A stretch of DNA of 27,389 bases, from the NCBI GenBank assembly GCA_023429565.1, contig JAEZDJ010000034.1, positions 1 through 27,389 on the forward strand, given 5' to 3'. The stretch's first letter is position 1, and every line of letters starts with the position of its first letter. This document shows, piece by piece, positions 8,183 through 16,607 of this stretch. Both the position numbers and the translations under genes were made by a program. This DNA is from Actinomycetes bacterium (GTDB lineage Bacteria; Actinomycetota; Coriobacteriia; Coriobacteriales; Eggerthellaceae). The notes under the pieces are model-generated. The model was not told the origin of the DNA, did not search any database, and worked only from the letters and a program-made list of their open reading frames with translations.

Positions 8183-8210
8183 GGCCTCGCGCTGCCTCCA
8201 CCTTGCTAAG

Positions 8211-8254
8211 AGCGAAGGGAATGACCGCCATCAAGACGGTCGATCCCCTTCGCT
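8211..8254. terminator. Bidirectional hairpin between convergent genes
   Basis: AGCGAAGGG (8211-8219) pairs with CCCTTCGCT (8246-8254), and an inner GACCG (8223-8227) pairs with CGGTC (8237-8241), giving a long interrupted stem. It lies after the exporter operon and abuts the stop codon of the minus-strand SixA-CHAD gene, so it could end both transcripts. Neither side has a strong U tract. Confidence 0.7.
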
Positions 8255-9583
8255 TCAAGACAGGGAGCGCAAGCGATGCGCGTCCTCCTCTTCGATCAAA
8301 GCAAGCTCACGTGACTCGCTTTCAGTGAGAACCCTTTTGTCCATCGAGGCGATGGTCTGCCGACTCGCCCATGCATCGCACACAGAACCGAGCTCATCTT
8401 GCAGGGATGCCATCTGCCCGACCAGCTCCCTCGCCTCCTCGCCGACCAAGGGCCCGAGCTCATTCGCAACATAGCGGAGAAGCTTCGCCTTCTTTCTCAG
8501 TGAGTGCAAAGCAGCAAAATCTGAAGGGTCGAGGTCCTCGCAATCTGACTGGAACACCGCAACCAACTCGAAGAAGCGAGTCCTTAGATCCTTCTTTGCG
8601 AGGCCTTCCCGCTCAACGCGCTTGCACCACATGACGTTTTTCTCAAGCCGCCGAACGCGCCGTGCCGCTCGGCGTAGGCGACGACCGCCCAGAGCAGCAA
8701 CGACGCGGTCACGCTCTTTGTCTCGCATCTGCACGAGGACCGCTTCAAGGCCCTCCGCGGCCAACCCAGAAGCTGACGAATCGGTTGGAAGCTGAGGTTC
8801 TTTTGCCCCTTCTGAAAGGGGCTCCGCCACAAGCCTCGAAGCCTCACGGACCCTGTCGCATAGCACGTCCAAATCTCGAAGCCGAGACGTCTGGCGAACC
8901 ATCGATCGAAGATCCTTCTGAAGGGAGCCGTTCCAAGACGTGCCTTGGAACGGCTCCGCAAACGACAGAAGAGATCGCATCGTTCTGATTGAGATGCGGA
9001 ACGCATGAAGCCTCTTGGGGTCGTCTGGACGGCTGAGAAACCTCTTCCGGGACTTCCAAACGCGACGGGCAGCGTGCGCGAACGCGTCTTCGAGACCGAG
9101 CAAGGTCTCCCAACGTCTGGCACGGAGCCCCTGCACAAACCAAAGAAGTTCTCCATTCGCCGCATCGTCGGCAAGGCGGAACGAGGCAAGGGCCCCTTTG
9201 CCAAAGGGCAGGGCAACGGCTCCCAAACGCACGGCAAGCTGTTCGACAAAGGGATTGTGGCCGACGGCCACGACCGTTCGGCCATCGCAGCAAGCGACTT
9301 CGTCGAGAAAGCCGTCGACGTCCCCCGAAGCAAGCAAGGGATGCACGCTCGGCTCTTCCTCGCCAAGGGACGAGGAGAGGAGGCAGGCAGTCTGCCGCGC
9401 CCTGACGAGAGGGCTCGTCCACACGCGGACGGGCGAATCCGTTTCAAGCAGACAGACGACCTGAGGAAACATCGCCTCAAGCGCCCGATGTCCCGCCTTG
9501 GTCAAAGCGCGGTCGGCATCATCCCCCGAAGCCGCAAACCGCTCGGCCTCACCATGACGCATCAACACCAATGTCTTGACCAT
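8255..9583 (-). CDS. SixA-like histidine phosphatase fused to CHAD domain
   Basis: A 442-residue cytosolic two-domain protein. Residues 1 to about 155 form a SixA-like histidine phosphatase: LMRHGEAERF carries the phosphate-accepting His10 and the RHG motif, SPLVRARQTA follows, and VGHNP gives the second catalytic His109. Residues from about 165 to 430 form a CHAD domain, an all-helical fold with conserved His and basic residues; LHAFRISIRTMRS (about 192-204) matches its VHxxRVxxRR-type helix, and LHSLRKKAKLLRY is the matching second-half helix. CHAD domains bind polyphosphate. The ATG at 9583 is chosen over upstream frames because GGAGG sits just before it and the phosphatase fold begins immediately. 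It is downstream of the LysR gene on the same strand, 88 bases away. A link between polyphosphate binding and phosphatase activity is inferred. Confidence 0.88.
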   Translation of the reverse strand: MVKTLVLMRHGEAERFAASGDDADRALTKAGHRALEAMFPQVVCLLETDSPVRVWTSPLVRARQTACLLSSSLGEEEPSVHPLLASGDVDGFLDEVACCDGRTVVAVGHNPFVEQLAVRLGAVALPFGKGALASFRLADDAANGELLWFVQGLRARRWETLLGLEDAFAHAARRVWKSRKRFLSRPDDPKRLHAFRISIRTMRSLLSFAEPFQGTSWNGSLQKDLRSMVRQTSRLRDLDVLCDRVREASRLVAEPLSEGAKEPQLPTDSSASGLAAEGLEAVLVQMRDKERDRVVAALGGRRLRRAARRVRRLEKNVMWCKRVEREGLAKKDLRTRFFELVAVFQSDCEDLDPSDFAALHSLRKKAKLLRYVANELGPLVGEEARELVGQMASLQDELGSVCDAWASRQTIASMDKRVLTESESRELALIEEEDAHRLRSLS

Positions 9584-9671
9584 CGGACCGCCTCCGTCCT
9601 CCATCAGACAGGCTGGACGATTTTCCCGACAGTACCACAGAACAAGCCAGATGCCTAGGACCATACCGGAA

Positions 9672-10577
9672 TCAGACGCCCAAACCCTCGTCTCGGCTCC
9701 TCCGCATCTCCGTGAACAACGCACGGTACTCGTTCTCAAAAACGCTGTCCTTGAGGCGGATGAAGGTGATGTCGTGGGCAAGCGGGGCATCAGCCAGCTC
9801 GATCGGACACAGCGTCCCCTCGGCAGTCTCGCGCCGCACGGCAGCCTCGTAGAGAAACGAGATCCCCACCCCACGCGAGACAAGCACCTTGATGACGTCG
9901 ATGCTCTCCACCACGCTCACGCGCTCGAATGCATCCAAGGTGAGATTGCGGGCTGCAAGGGCATGTTCCAGGACGGCTCGGGTGCCCGATCCTGGCTCCC
10001 GGACGAGCAGGCGTTCCCCAAGAAGGTCCTCCATGCGACACGCACCGCCATTCCCCGATCGCATGGCGGAACGCACGCACACGAAGCGCTCGCTTCGGTA
10101 CGTGTTCCAAGCGTAGGCGCTCTTGTCGAAAAACCCTTCCACAAAAGCGCAGTCAATGCTGCCGGAGGCAAGACCCTCCAGCAGTTCCTCGGTTCCGCCA
10201 GATCGAATGGTGACTTGAACGTCAGGATGGGCCGCCAGCCAATCGGCAAGTGGAGCGGCCACCACGTACTCCCCCGCCGTCAAGGTCAATCCCACCGTGA
10301 GTTTCCGAGGCGTACCACAGGCGAGCCTCGCCATACGCTCCCGCAATCCCCGCTCATCATGCGCCATCCTTTCCAGCGTGTCGCGCGCAAGGGCACCGGC
10401 CGGCGTCAGCGAGAGCCTGCGCCCCCGATACACGAACAAGGGAGTGCCATAGGCCTGCTCGAGGTGGGCTATATGCTGAGACACGGCAGGCTGCGTTATG
10501 CTCAGCTCTTCGGCCGCACGCGTGTAGTTCAGGGTACGGCACACCGTCAAGAAGGTGGCCACGCGAAAGTCTTGCAC
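9672..10577 (-). CDS. LysR-family transcriptional regulator
   Basis: A 301-residue LysR-type regulator. The N-terminal winged helix-turn-helix is clear: FLTVCRTLNYTRAAEELSI, TQPAVSQHIAHLEQ and LFVYRGRRLSLTPAG (about residues 8-62). It is followed by a linker helix and a periplasmic-binding-protein-like effector domain (about 90-290). The pattern is closest to the CysL/CbbR-like branch. The GTG at 10577 is preferred over an upstream ATG because AAGGAG lies 8 bases before it and the DNA-binding domain then starts at residue 3. It is divergent from the TDT transporter gene and very likely controls it; the effector is unknown. Confidence 0.92.
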   Translation of the reverse strand: MQDFRVATFLTVCRTLNYTRAAEELSITQPAVSQHIAHLEQAYGTPLFVYRGRRLSLTPAGALARDTLERMAHDERGLRERMARLACGTPRKLTVGLTLTAGEYVVAAPLADWLAAHPDVQVTIRSGGTEELLEGLASGSIDCAFVEGFFDKSAYAWNTYRSERFVCVRSAMRSGNGGACRMEDLLGERLLVREPGSGTRAVLEHALAARNLTLDAFERVSVVESIDVIKVLVSRGVGISFLYEAAVRRETAEGTLCPIELADAPLAHDITFIRLKDSVFENEYRALFTEMRRSRDEGLGV

Positions 10578-10888
10578 GGAAGTGCTCCTTTCGGGAGGAG
10601 GCGTTACGAGCCGACAGGCGCGCGGCGCCTCCCTCGGAGGACAGCGAGCGGACCGCACAGGACGGATGCCGACAACTTTTTTCTATGTATCATTATTTCT
10701 TATTTTTTCATAAAAACATATTAGTTTTCTTTTTTGATCAACTCCCCCACAATGGGGAACCGCACACCATCGACGGACGGACATTCGAGGCGCCGACGCC
10801 TGTCAGGCCAGGCGCGATCCCCTCCGTCCTTTGCAAGGCCCACGGCGCTTTCGCTGCCGAGTTTCGTTTCACTGCAGAAAGGATTTCC
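10578..10888. promoter_or_regulatory. Divergent LysR/TDT control region with AT-rich core
   Basis: This 311-base region between the divergent genes is GC-rich except for a sharp AT-rich core (about 10676-10740) of T and A runs. TATGT (10684-10688) and ACATA (10716-10720) form a spaced inverted pair there. Such a core is where the LysR protein and both promoters would be expected, but no standard -35/-10 pair stands out. GC-rich flanks with GGGAGGAGGC/GCGCCTCCC complementarity could form leader hairpins. Confidence 0.45.
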
Positions 10889-11842
10889 ATGCTCTCCTTC
10901 ATCGAACGCGTGCCCCTGCCTCTTGGAGGCGTCGCCCTGGGTCTCGCAGCACTCGGCAATCTCCTCCAACCCTGGAGCGAGACGACCCACATGCTGTGCG
11001 GAATCGCGTCCGCACTTTTCCTGACTCTGGTCATCGCAAAAGCCGTGCTCTTTCCCCGCCTCGTCCGCAAGGACCTCCACAGCTCAATCCTTGCAAGCGT
11101 CAGTGCCACGTCGTTCATGACGCTCATGCAGCTGGCTGGCTATCTTGCACCCTGGGCCTTTGGACCGGCTCTTGCGCTGTGGATCATCGCAGTGGCATGC
11201 CACCTGATTCTCATGGCATGGTTCACCGCACATTTCATTGCACGGTTCTCACTCGACGAGGTGTTCCCCACCTATTTCATCTGCTATGTCGGCATCGTTG
11301 TCGCCTCAGTGACCTCACCGGGCTTCGGCCTCCAGGAAATCGGCCTGTTTCTGCTCGCACTCGGAGGCATGGCCTATGCCCCGCTGATCGTCGTCGTGAC
11401 ATTGCGTTACCTGCACCTCCCGGTCCCGGAAAGCGCAGAGCCCCTGTTCTGCATTTATGCGGCGCCGATGAGCCTGTCGCTCGCGGGCTACCTGAGCGTG
11501 GTCTCCGATCCAAATCCCCTGATCGTCGGCACGATGCTTATAGCCGCCCAAGGACTGTTCCTCATCGTTGTCGTGCGCCTTCCCCACCTGCTCACGCTGC
11601 CGTTTTCTCCCAGCTACGCGGCCATGACCTTCCCTTTTGTCATCAGCGCAACGGCGCTTGGCAAGGCGCTTGCCTGCCTTCGGGCACAGGGCATGCCCCT
11701 CCCTTTGGCACTCGATGGCCTGACCTTGGCCGAAACGGCCGTTGCCGCAGCCATGGTTCTCTACGTGTCAGCGCGATACGTGCGATTCCTCACACGAGGG
11801 AGGGAGCGCGTCCCCCGTCCAGCCATGCGAACACGGTTGTGA
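10889..11842 (+). CDS. TDT-family transporter (TehA/Mae1/SLAC1 type)
   Basis: A 317-residue integral membrane protein with about ten hydrophobic segments, matching the tellurite-resistance/dicarboxylate transporter (TDT) family. The N terminus IERVPLPLGGVALGLAALGNL is the family's first helix, and the later PTYFICYVGIVVAS and CIYAAPMSLSLAGYL helices fit it too. Relatives export sulfite, dicarboxylates or other anions. The ATG at 10889 is chosen because AAAGGA lies 5-10 bases before it and the first helix follows at once; frames starting upstream run through the AT-rich promoter. The divergent LysR regulator resembles sulfur-metabolism regulators, so sulfite or another oxyanion is a reasonable but unproven substrate. 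Confidence 0.87.
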   Translation: MLSFIERVPLPLGGVALGLAALGNLLQPWSETTHMLCGIASALFLTLVIAKAVLFPRLVRKDLHSSILASVSATSFMTLMQLAGYLAPWAFGPALALWIIAVACHLILMAWFTAHFIARFSLDEVFPTYFICYVGIVVASVTSPGFGLQEIGLFLLALGGMAYAPLIVVVTLRYLHLPVPESAEPLFCIYAAPMSLSLAGYLSVVSDPNPLIVGTMLIAAQGLFLIVVVRLPHLLTLPFSPSYAAMTFPFVISATALGKALACLRAQGMPLPLALDGLTLAETAVAAAMVLYVSARYVRFLTRGRERVPRPAMRTRL

Positions 11843-11877
11843 GCCGCGTGATCGCACGTGCACCGACCGTCCCGCCC

Positions 11878-11904
11878 CTTCCCGCTGCCCAGACCCTCGG
11901 GAAG
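11878..11904. terminator. Weak hairpin between convergent genes
   Basis: CTTCCCG (11878-11884) pairs with CGGGAAG (11898-11904) across a 13-base loop in the gap between the TDT gene and the end of the EcfA gene. A short CTTT follows on the plus strand. It may terminate the TDT transcript. Confidence 0.35.
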
Positions 11905-11947
11905 AGGCCTTTCGCAGCGCAATGCCCACTCGCACAGCACCCTCCGC

Positions 11948-13417
11948 TCAGCCCTCGCACGCAAAGAAGGCATCCAAGCGATCCCACATCTCTCGCCCGC
12001 CTCCGCTCCATGCGACCCTTCCCTCCTCAAAAACGATAAGCCAGTCGCAGCACGCCGCAACGAGCTCCCTGTCATGCGTGACGACAAACTGGGTTGCACC
12101 CCGCTGGGAGAGGCGTCGGAGATTCTGGGCAACCTCTTTCATATGCCTCAGGTCGAGTCCGCTCGTCGGCTCGTCGAACACCACGACGTCCCTCTTGCTG
12201 GCAAGGGCCCCGGCAATGGCCACCCGTTGTTTTTGCCCTCCAGAAAGGGAAAGCGGATGCACGTCCTTCACCGACGAGAGATCGAGGGAATCCAGTATCT
12301 CCATCGCCTTTTCCTCATCGTCACCGTCCATGCTCAAAAGCACCTCGTCCAGGACGCTCTCGGTGAATAGCTGATGGTCGGCATCCTGCATGACCAGATA
12401 GCACCGCCTGAGCCTCTGGGCCATGCTCAGGTCCTCGCCTCCATAGACGACGCTGCCATCCATCCGCTTTTCCAGACCGCAGAGACAACGTGAGAAGGTG
12501 GTCTTTCCCGCCCCGTTGTGCCCGACGACGGCAACGGTGGAGCCCTTCCGCACGCTCAGGCGGCCCACCTCCAATGCCGGACGCTTCGCGTTTCTGTAGC
12601 GATAAGAGAGCCCGTTCAGCTCGAGGAAGCCAGAACATTCCCCCGACAAGCCGCCCTCCCGTTTCAAGCCCCCCAGCGTCAGGGGCCTCAATCCCATTCG
12701 CTCAAGCTCCTCCGGAGGAAGCGCCCTGAAATCATCCGCCTCATACACCCGCTCGATTCTGCCCCGCTTCATATAGACGACGCGGTCGATGAGATCACGC
12801 AGAAAATGAAGCCGGTGCTCTGCGACGACGACCGTCTTGCCTTTGCGTTTCCACAGTTCCAGCAGCTGACGCAATTCGGCAATGGCGCCAACGTCCAGAT
12901 TGGAAGTCGGTTCGTCAAGGACGAACACGGGAGGGTCGCTCACCGAAACGGACGCGCAGGCCACCTTTTGCTTTTCCCCTCCGGAAAGATGAAAGATGTT
13001 TCTGCCCATCAGGTTCCCAATATGGAACTCGTCGACAGTCTGTCGAAGCCGCCGCCTGATCTCCTCTGCAGGAAGTCCGGCGTTTTCGGCACCGAACGCC
13101 AGCTCGCTCGTGGTATCCACCGTGAAAAACTGGGAACGTGGATTCTGAAAGACAGAACCAACCAGATGTGCGGCCTCATGCAGCGGCAAGGCGGACACCT
13201 CTTTGCCATCCACGAGAACATCGCCCGAAAGCATTCCCTCGTAGTAGTGGGGAACCAGTCCGTTGATGAGACGGGTCAAGGTCGTCTTTCCGCAGCCGGA
13301 CTCGCCGCACAGCAGCACCACCTCACCCGTCCGTATCCTCAGACACACGTCATTCAGCCCGCCGGCTCCATCCTCTGCGTTGCCATATGAGAAGGAGACA
13401 TTCCTCAACTCAATCAT
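11948..13417 (-). CDS. Energy-coupling factor transporter double ATPase (EcfA)
   Basis: A 489-residue protein with two complete ABC ATPase domains in tandem, equivalent to a fused EcfA-EcfA' pair. Domain 1 has Walker A GESGCGKTT, signature LSGGEKQKVACA and Walker B VFVLDEPTSNLD. Domain 2, from about residue 265, has GHNGAGKTT, LSLSGGQKQRVAIA and VVVFDEPTSGLD. Q-loops read VFQNPRSQFF and VMQDADHQLF, the pattern of cobalt/ECF ATPases. It supplies energy to the EcfT and S components encoded immediately before it; its ATG lies 10 bases after the EcfT stop, with AAGGGG as a modest ribosome site. Last gene of the five-gene operon. Confidence 0.93.
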   Translation of the reverse strand: MIELRNVSFSYGNAEDGAGGLNDVCLRIRTGEVVLLCGESGCGKTTLTRLINGLVPHYYEGMLSGDVLVDGKEVSALPLHEAAHLVGSVFQNPRSQFFTVDTTSELAFGAENAGLPAEEIRRRLRQTVDEFHIGNLMGRNIFHLSGGEKQKVACASVSVSDPPVFVLDEPTSNLDVGAIAELRQLLELWKRKGKTVVVAEHRLHFLRDLIDRVVYMKRGRIERVYEADDFRALPPEELERMGLRPLTLGGLKREGGLSGECSGFLELNGLSYRYRNAKRPALEVGRLSVRKGSTVAVVGHNGAGKTTFSRCLCGLEKRMDGSVVYGGEDLSMAQRLRRCYLVMQDADHQLFTESVLDEVLLSMDGDDEEKAMEILDSLDLSSVKDVHPLSLSGGQKQRVAIAGALASKRDVVVFDEPTSGLDLRHMKEVAQNLRRLSQRGATQFVVTHDRELVAACCDWLIVFEEGRVAWSGGGREMWDRLDAFFACEG

Positions 13418-13427
13418 CGCGGGCCCC

Positions 13428-14150
13428 TTACCAAATCACGAGGCAGGACGCCATGACGGCACCGCCGGCGAAAGCCGCGTCTTGCCAGCGAAATCCGATC
13501 TCGCAGATGTTCGTTCGTTTCACGGGATTTCCCAAACCCCGGGTCAGCGCAGCTGCGGACAGTTCCTCCCCTATCTTGACCACGCATATCATGAGGGGGA
13601 CTGCCCGATGCTCCAGCATGGCGACTGGATTTCGCCAGGCGCTGCCGCCCGCGATCCCCCGCATGCGCATGGAGTCAGAAATTGCCCGCTCTTCAGCGAG
13701 GACCGTCGGAAAGAAGCGAAACATCACCGACAGGGGAATGATGACGCTGCGCGGCACATGAAGACGCTCCATCGACGCGACGAACTCGCTGACCGTAGTG
13801 GTGGTCACCGCATAGTAGCCCATGGCGAGGCTTGGCAGCATTCTCGCAAACAGTGCCGAGACGACGATGGCAAGAAAGTTCGCAACTCCCTCAGTCAGAG
13901 GGACCAAATACGCTTCCACCAGCAGGGCGGGCGCGAACAATGCAAGATAGGTCCAAGCCAACGAACGCCTCCCTTCAGCGAGAAGCAACAGGAAGGGCAC
14001 GAGCCCCACCAGCGGACGAACAGCCAGAGCCAGTCCCTCGGTGCCACCTCCCACCATGATGCCATTCACCACGATCAGCAGCAGTATCTTGGTGCGTGGA
14101 TCAAGGCGAAAGCGCGCCGCTCCCGCCCCGACCGCCCAGGTGGAGCTCAT
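13428..14150 (-). CDS. Energy-coupling factor transmembrane component T (EcfT)
   Basis: A 240-residue membrane protein of the CbiQ/EcfT family. It has early helices (TKILLLIVVNGIMV and further hydrophobic stretches) and two conserved cytosolic coupling segments: MERLHVPRSVIIPLSVMFRFFPTV and the region around DSMRMRGI, equivalent to the Ala-Arg-Gly motif regions of EcfT that bind the ATPases. The ATG at 14150 overlaps the stop of the S-component gene (TGATG), indicating translational coupling. A longer frame extends upstream through the S-component gene but reads as a shadow. It scaffolds the S component and the double ATPase. Confidence 0.9.
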   Translation of the reverse strand: MSSTWAVGAGAARFRLDPRTKILLLIVVNGIMVGGGTEGLALAVRPLVGLVPFLLLLAEGRRSLAWTYLALFAPALLVEAYLVPLTEGVANFLAIVVSALFARMLPSLAMGYYAVTTTTVSEFVASMERLHVPRSVIIPLSVMFRFFPTVLAEERAISDSMRMRGIAGGSAWRNPVAMLEHRAVPLMICVVKIGEELSAAALTRGLGNPVKRTNICEIGFRWQDAAFAGGAVMASCLVIW

Positions 14151-14758
14151 CAGGCAATGCCTGCACGCTTGAAGTGCTTTCGCAGGACAGCGCGCCCGAG
14201 ATAGGCCCCGGCGACGGCGCCCGCGAAAATCATCACCACCATGGCTCCCAGCAGCCAGTCGGGGGTCATGGCCAACAGGGAATCGGCGTAGGCGTCTCCC
14301 CACCCTTCCCGCACCTGAGAAAAGTACGCGTCGCGCATGAGAAAGAGGGGGATGACGGCGCTGATCGCCCATTGGCTGAACAGGGCGTATCCCAGAACTG
14401 AAGTTCTCCAGCCACGGTAATCGCCAGACTTCAACACAAGGTCCGCAGCCAGCCCGCAAGCAAAGCCAATGGGTATGCTCATCCAGTTTTGCATGCCAAA
14501 GAAAAACAGGATGCCCAGCAAAAGCCCCATGACCGTGACCATTCCAAAGGATTTCACCTTCGTGAGGAACAGCATGAAGGGTATGCCGGTGATAAGGGGG
14601 TCGACCAGCGGAGCCACGACAACGAGCGCAGGCACGAAGGCAAGCATGCCCGCAAGGAAGTACATCACGAAGTAGAGGGCGGTGAACACGCCCACCGTGA
14701 TCATGTCTTTCGGCTGAAGAAATCCGGGAGATGACTGTGACTTGGAAGGTGATGACAC
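14150..14758 (-). CDS. ECF S component, Trep_Strep/MptD-type
   Basis: A 202-residue integral membrane substrate-binding subunit with about five or six helices. Sequence blocks such as KDMITVGVFTALYFVMYF, the PLVDPLITGIPFMLFLTKV region and GMVTVMGLLLGILFF match the Trep_Strep (MptD) family of putative ECF S components. The substrate of this family is not known to me; its repeated occurrence beside IrtAB/YbtPQ-like ABC genes points to a metal chelate or heme-like ligand. The start is GTG 14758, with AAAGGA about 8 bases upstream. It lies 65 bases after the frameshifted ABC gene and overlaps the EcfT start. Confidence 0.85.
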   Translation of the reverse strand: MSSPSKSQSSPGFLQPKDMITVGVFTALYFVMYFLAGMLAFVPALVVVAPLVDPLITGIPFMLFLTKVKSFGMVTVMGLLLGILFFFGMQNWMSIPIGFACGLAADLVLKSGDYRGWRTSVLGYALFSQWAISAVIPLFLMRDAYFSQVREGWGDAYADSLLAMTPDWLLGAMVVMIFAGAVAGAYLGRAVLRKHFKRAGIA

Positions 14759-14823
14759 GTTTGGATCCTTTCTGTTCGTTCAGGTTCCCGGACGGGCTGC
14801 AGGTGCCCGCCTCAGGGTTGTCT

Positions 14824-16607
14824 TCATTGGGACGGAGCTGAGATACTCTTGCCATCTGCGGCATCCGGAAAGCTCCATCCAACGTTCTGCCGCTGCAGGC
14901 GAAAGAGGCGCGCATACAGGCCACCAGCCTCCATGAGCTCACCATGGGTGCCACGCTCGACGACGCGTCCTTCGTCAAGGACCACAATCTGGTCGCAGCC
15001 TTCGACCGATCTCAGACGGTGGGCAATGACGATGACGGTCTTGTCTTGGCAAAGGCTGCTGAGGGCTTGCTGCACAGCCGTCTCGTTTTCGGGGTCAAGA
15101 CTTGCCGTGGCCTCATCGAGCAGCACGATGGGAGCATCCTTCAAAAATGCGCGCGCGATGGAGATGCGTTGCCGCTCGCCACCCGAGAGCATCTTTCCGT
15201 TCTCTCCGATCAGGGTATGATAGCCATCCGGCAATTTCCCAATGAACTCCTCGCATCGGGCAAGCCGCGCAGCACGCCGAACGTCCTCATCGCCTGCATC
15301 CGCGCGCCCAATGCGAATGTTGTTCGCTATGGTGTCATCGAACAGGACCACCTCTTGGAACACGATGGAAAATGCCTGAAGCAGCCTTTCGGGATCGACC
15401 TCGCTCACGTCAACGCCGCCCACCGTCACACATCCCCCGAGACATCCCAGAAGCGACATGCAAGCTTTGAGAGCGTGGATTTTCCGGAGCCCGACGGTCC
15501 CACGAGGGCAGTGGTCTCCCCCTGTCTGGCCACGAAACTCACATCGCGGATGACACTACGCTCTCCCTCGTAGGCGAACGACACATGATCGAACCCGACC
15601 TCGTAGCCCTGGGGCTCAAACGTCGCAGAGCCCGTCTGCGGAGGATATTCCTCTATCTCGCGGACGCGTTGCGCGCCGACGAGCGAGGAAAACAGCTCTC
15701 CCGCATGGAAGATGATGTTCGTCAGAGGATCGTATATCTGGGCCGAGACAAACAGGAACAGGAGGAAGGTGAAGATAGACAGCTCCCCCTGCGCCATCAG
15801 GGCGGCACCCACGATCACGACCAGAGCGATGCCAACGCGCAGCACGTTGTAGGCGAAGGAGATGAACACGCCCATGACGACCTCATAGAGAAGGGAGGTG
15901 CGGACCACGGCACGGATGCGCGCCTCAAGCCCCCTGCGATAAGCGTCTGATTTCGGCGAGGCATGCATGAGCCTCATGGCGTCAAGCCATTCCTGGAGCC
16001 CCTCGCTGACGGCAAGATGTGCGGCTCGATTCTTCCAACCCGTCGAATTGCTGGCCCGTCGACAGAGAGCCACCACGGCCACGGCGACAGGAAGGCAAGC
16101 GAACAGCGCAAGGGCAAGGCGCCAGTCGAAGAAGAACAGGAGCAGCACGGCCACGAGGCTGGAAAGGAGGCCGCCAAAGAATTCCGGCAAGGCACCGGCG
16201 AGCGTGTGCTCGACGACGGCCGTGTCGCTCATAAGGGTGCTGGTGAGATCGGAGAGATCCCTTTTGCCAAAATAGGACAGCGGCAACTGCCTCAGCTTTT
16301 CAGCAAGCGCGATGCGGACATTGGCGCTCTCGTCATAGGCGGAGCGATACGTCTTCCGATAGCTCAGGCGATAGGCAAAGAATATGATTGCCGCAAGCAA
16401 AATTGCGGCACCCCACCAGAAGAACAGAGGGGGCATCGTGGGCGAAATGCCCCAGTAGTGCGACAAAAGGCCGCTCGCCACCAGAAAGAGGAGCACGGTG
16501 GGCGCAAGCGTCGCAACGTTGTAGGCGGCATTTGCCAGAATGCCCGCACGCACGTTCTTCGCGCCTTCCTCGGACAGCGAGTATATCCTGCGGAAGAGAG
16601 ACGTCAT
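14824..16607 (-). pseudogene. IrtB/YbtQ-like ABC half-transporter, frameshifted
   Basis: Together the two reading frames encode one ABC half-transporter of about 594 residues. The first part (16607 down to a stop near 15426) has an N-terminal six-helix membrane domain and Walker A GPSGSGKST, then reads KLACRFWDVSG before going out of frame. The second frame resumes at GCVTVGGVDVSE and carries the Q-loop VFQEVVLFDDT, signature LSGGERQRISIARAF, Walker B IVLLDEATASLDPENE and the switch His in IAHRL. A single missing G in the minus-strand run of five G (plus-strand C 15434-15438) explains the break. The ATG at 16607 overlaps the upstream gene's stop (ATGA) behind GGAGGTGA. As sequenced, the ATPase would be truncated after Walker A and non-functional. 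A sequencing error, a natural mutation, or frameshifting could each account for it. Confidence 0.85.
15434..15438 (-). other. Frameshift site in the ABC half-transporter gene
   Basis: The minus strand reads TCGGGGGATG with five G. A sixth G would give Ser-Gly-Gly and rejoin the two frames exactly at the expected residues between Walker A and the Q-loop. A homopolymer of five or six is a common site for base-call or replication slippage errors. Confidence 0.8.

Noticed and set aside
9576..10724. Long plus-strand frame antisense to the LysR gene
   Set aside because: It is a codon-position shadow of the GC-rich LysR gene and shows no recognisable domain.
10831..12039. Long plus-strand frame overlapping the TDT gene
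   Set aside because: It is rich in Arg, Pro and His, as expected for a frame-shifted reading of GC-rich sequence, and is inconsistent with the clear membrane protein in the other frame.
14151..14987. Upstream extension of EcfT through the S-component gene
   Set aside because: The S component is a clear membrane protein in the other frame, and the EcfT ATG at 14150 overlaps its stop in a standard coupling arrangement.
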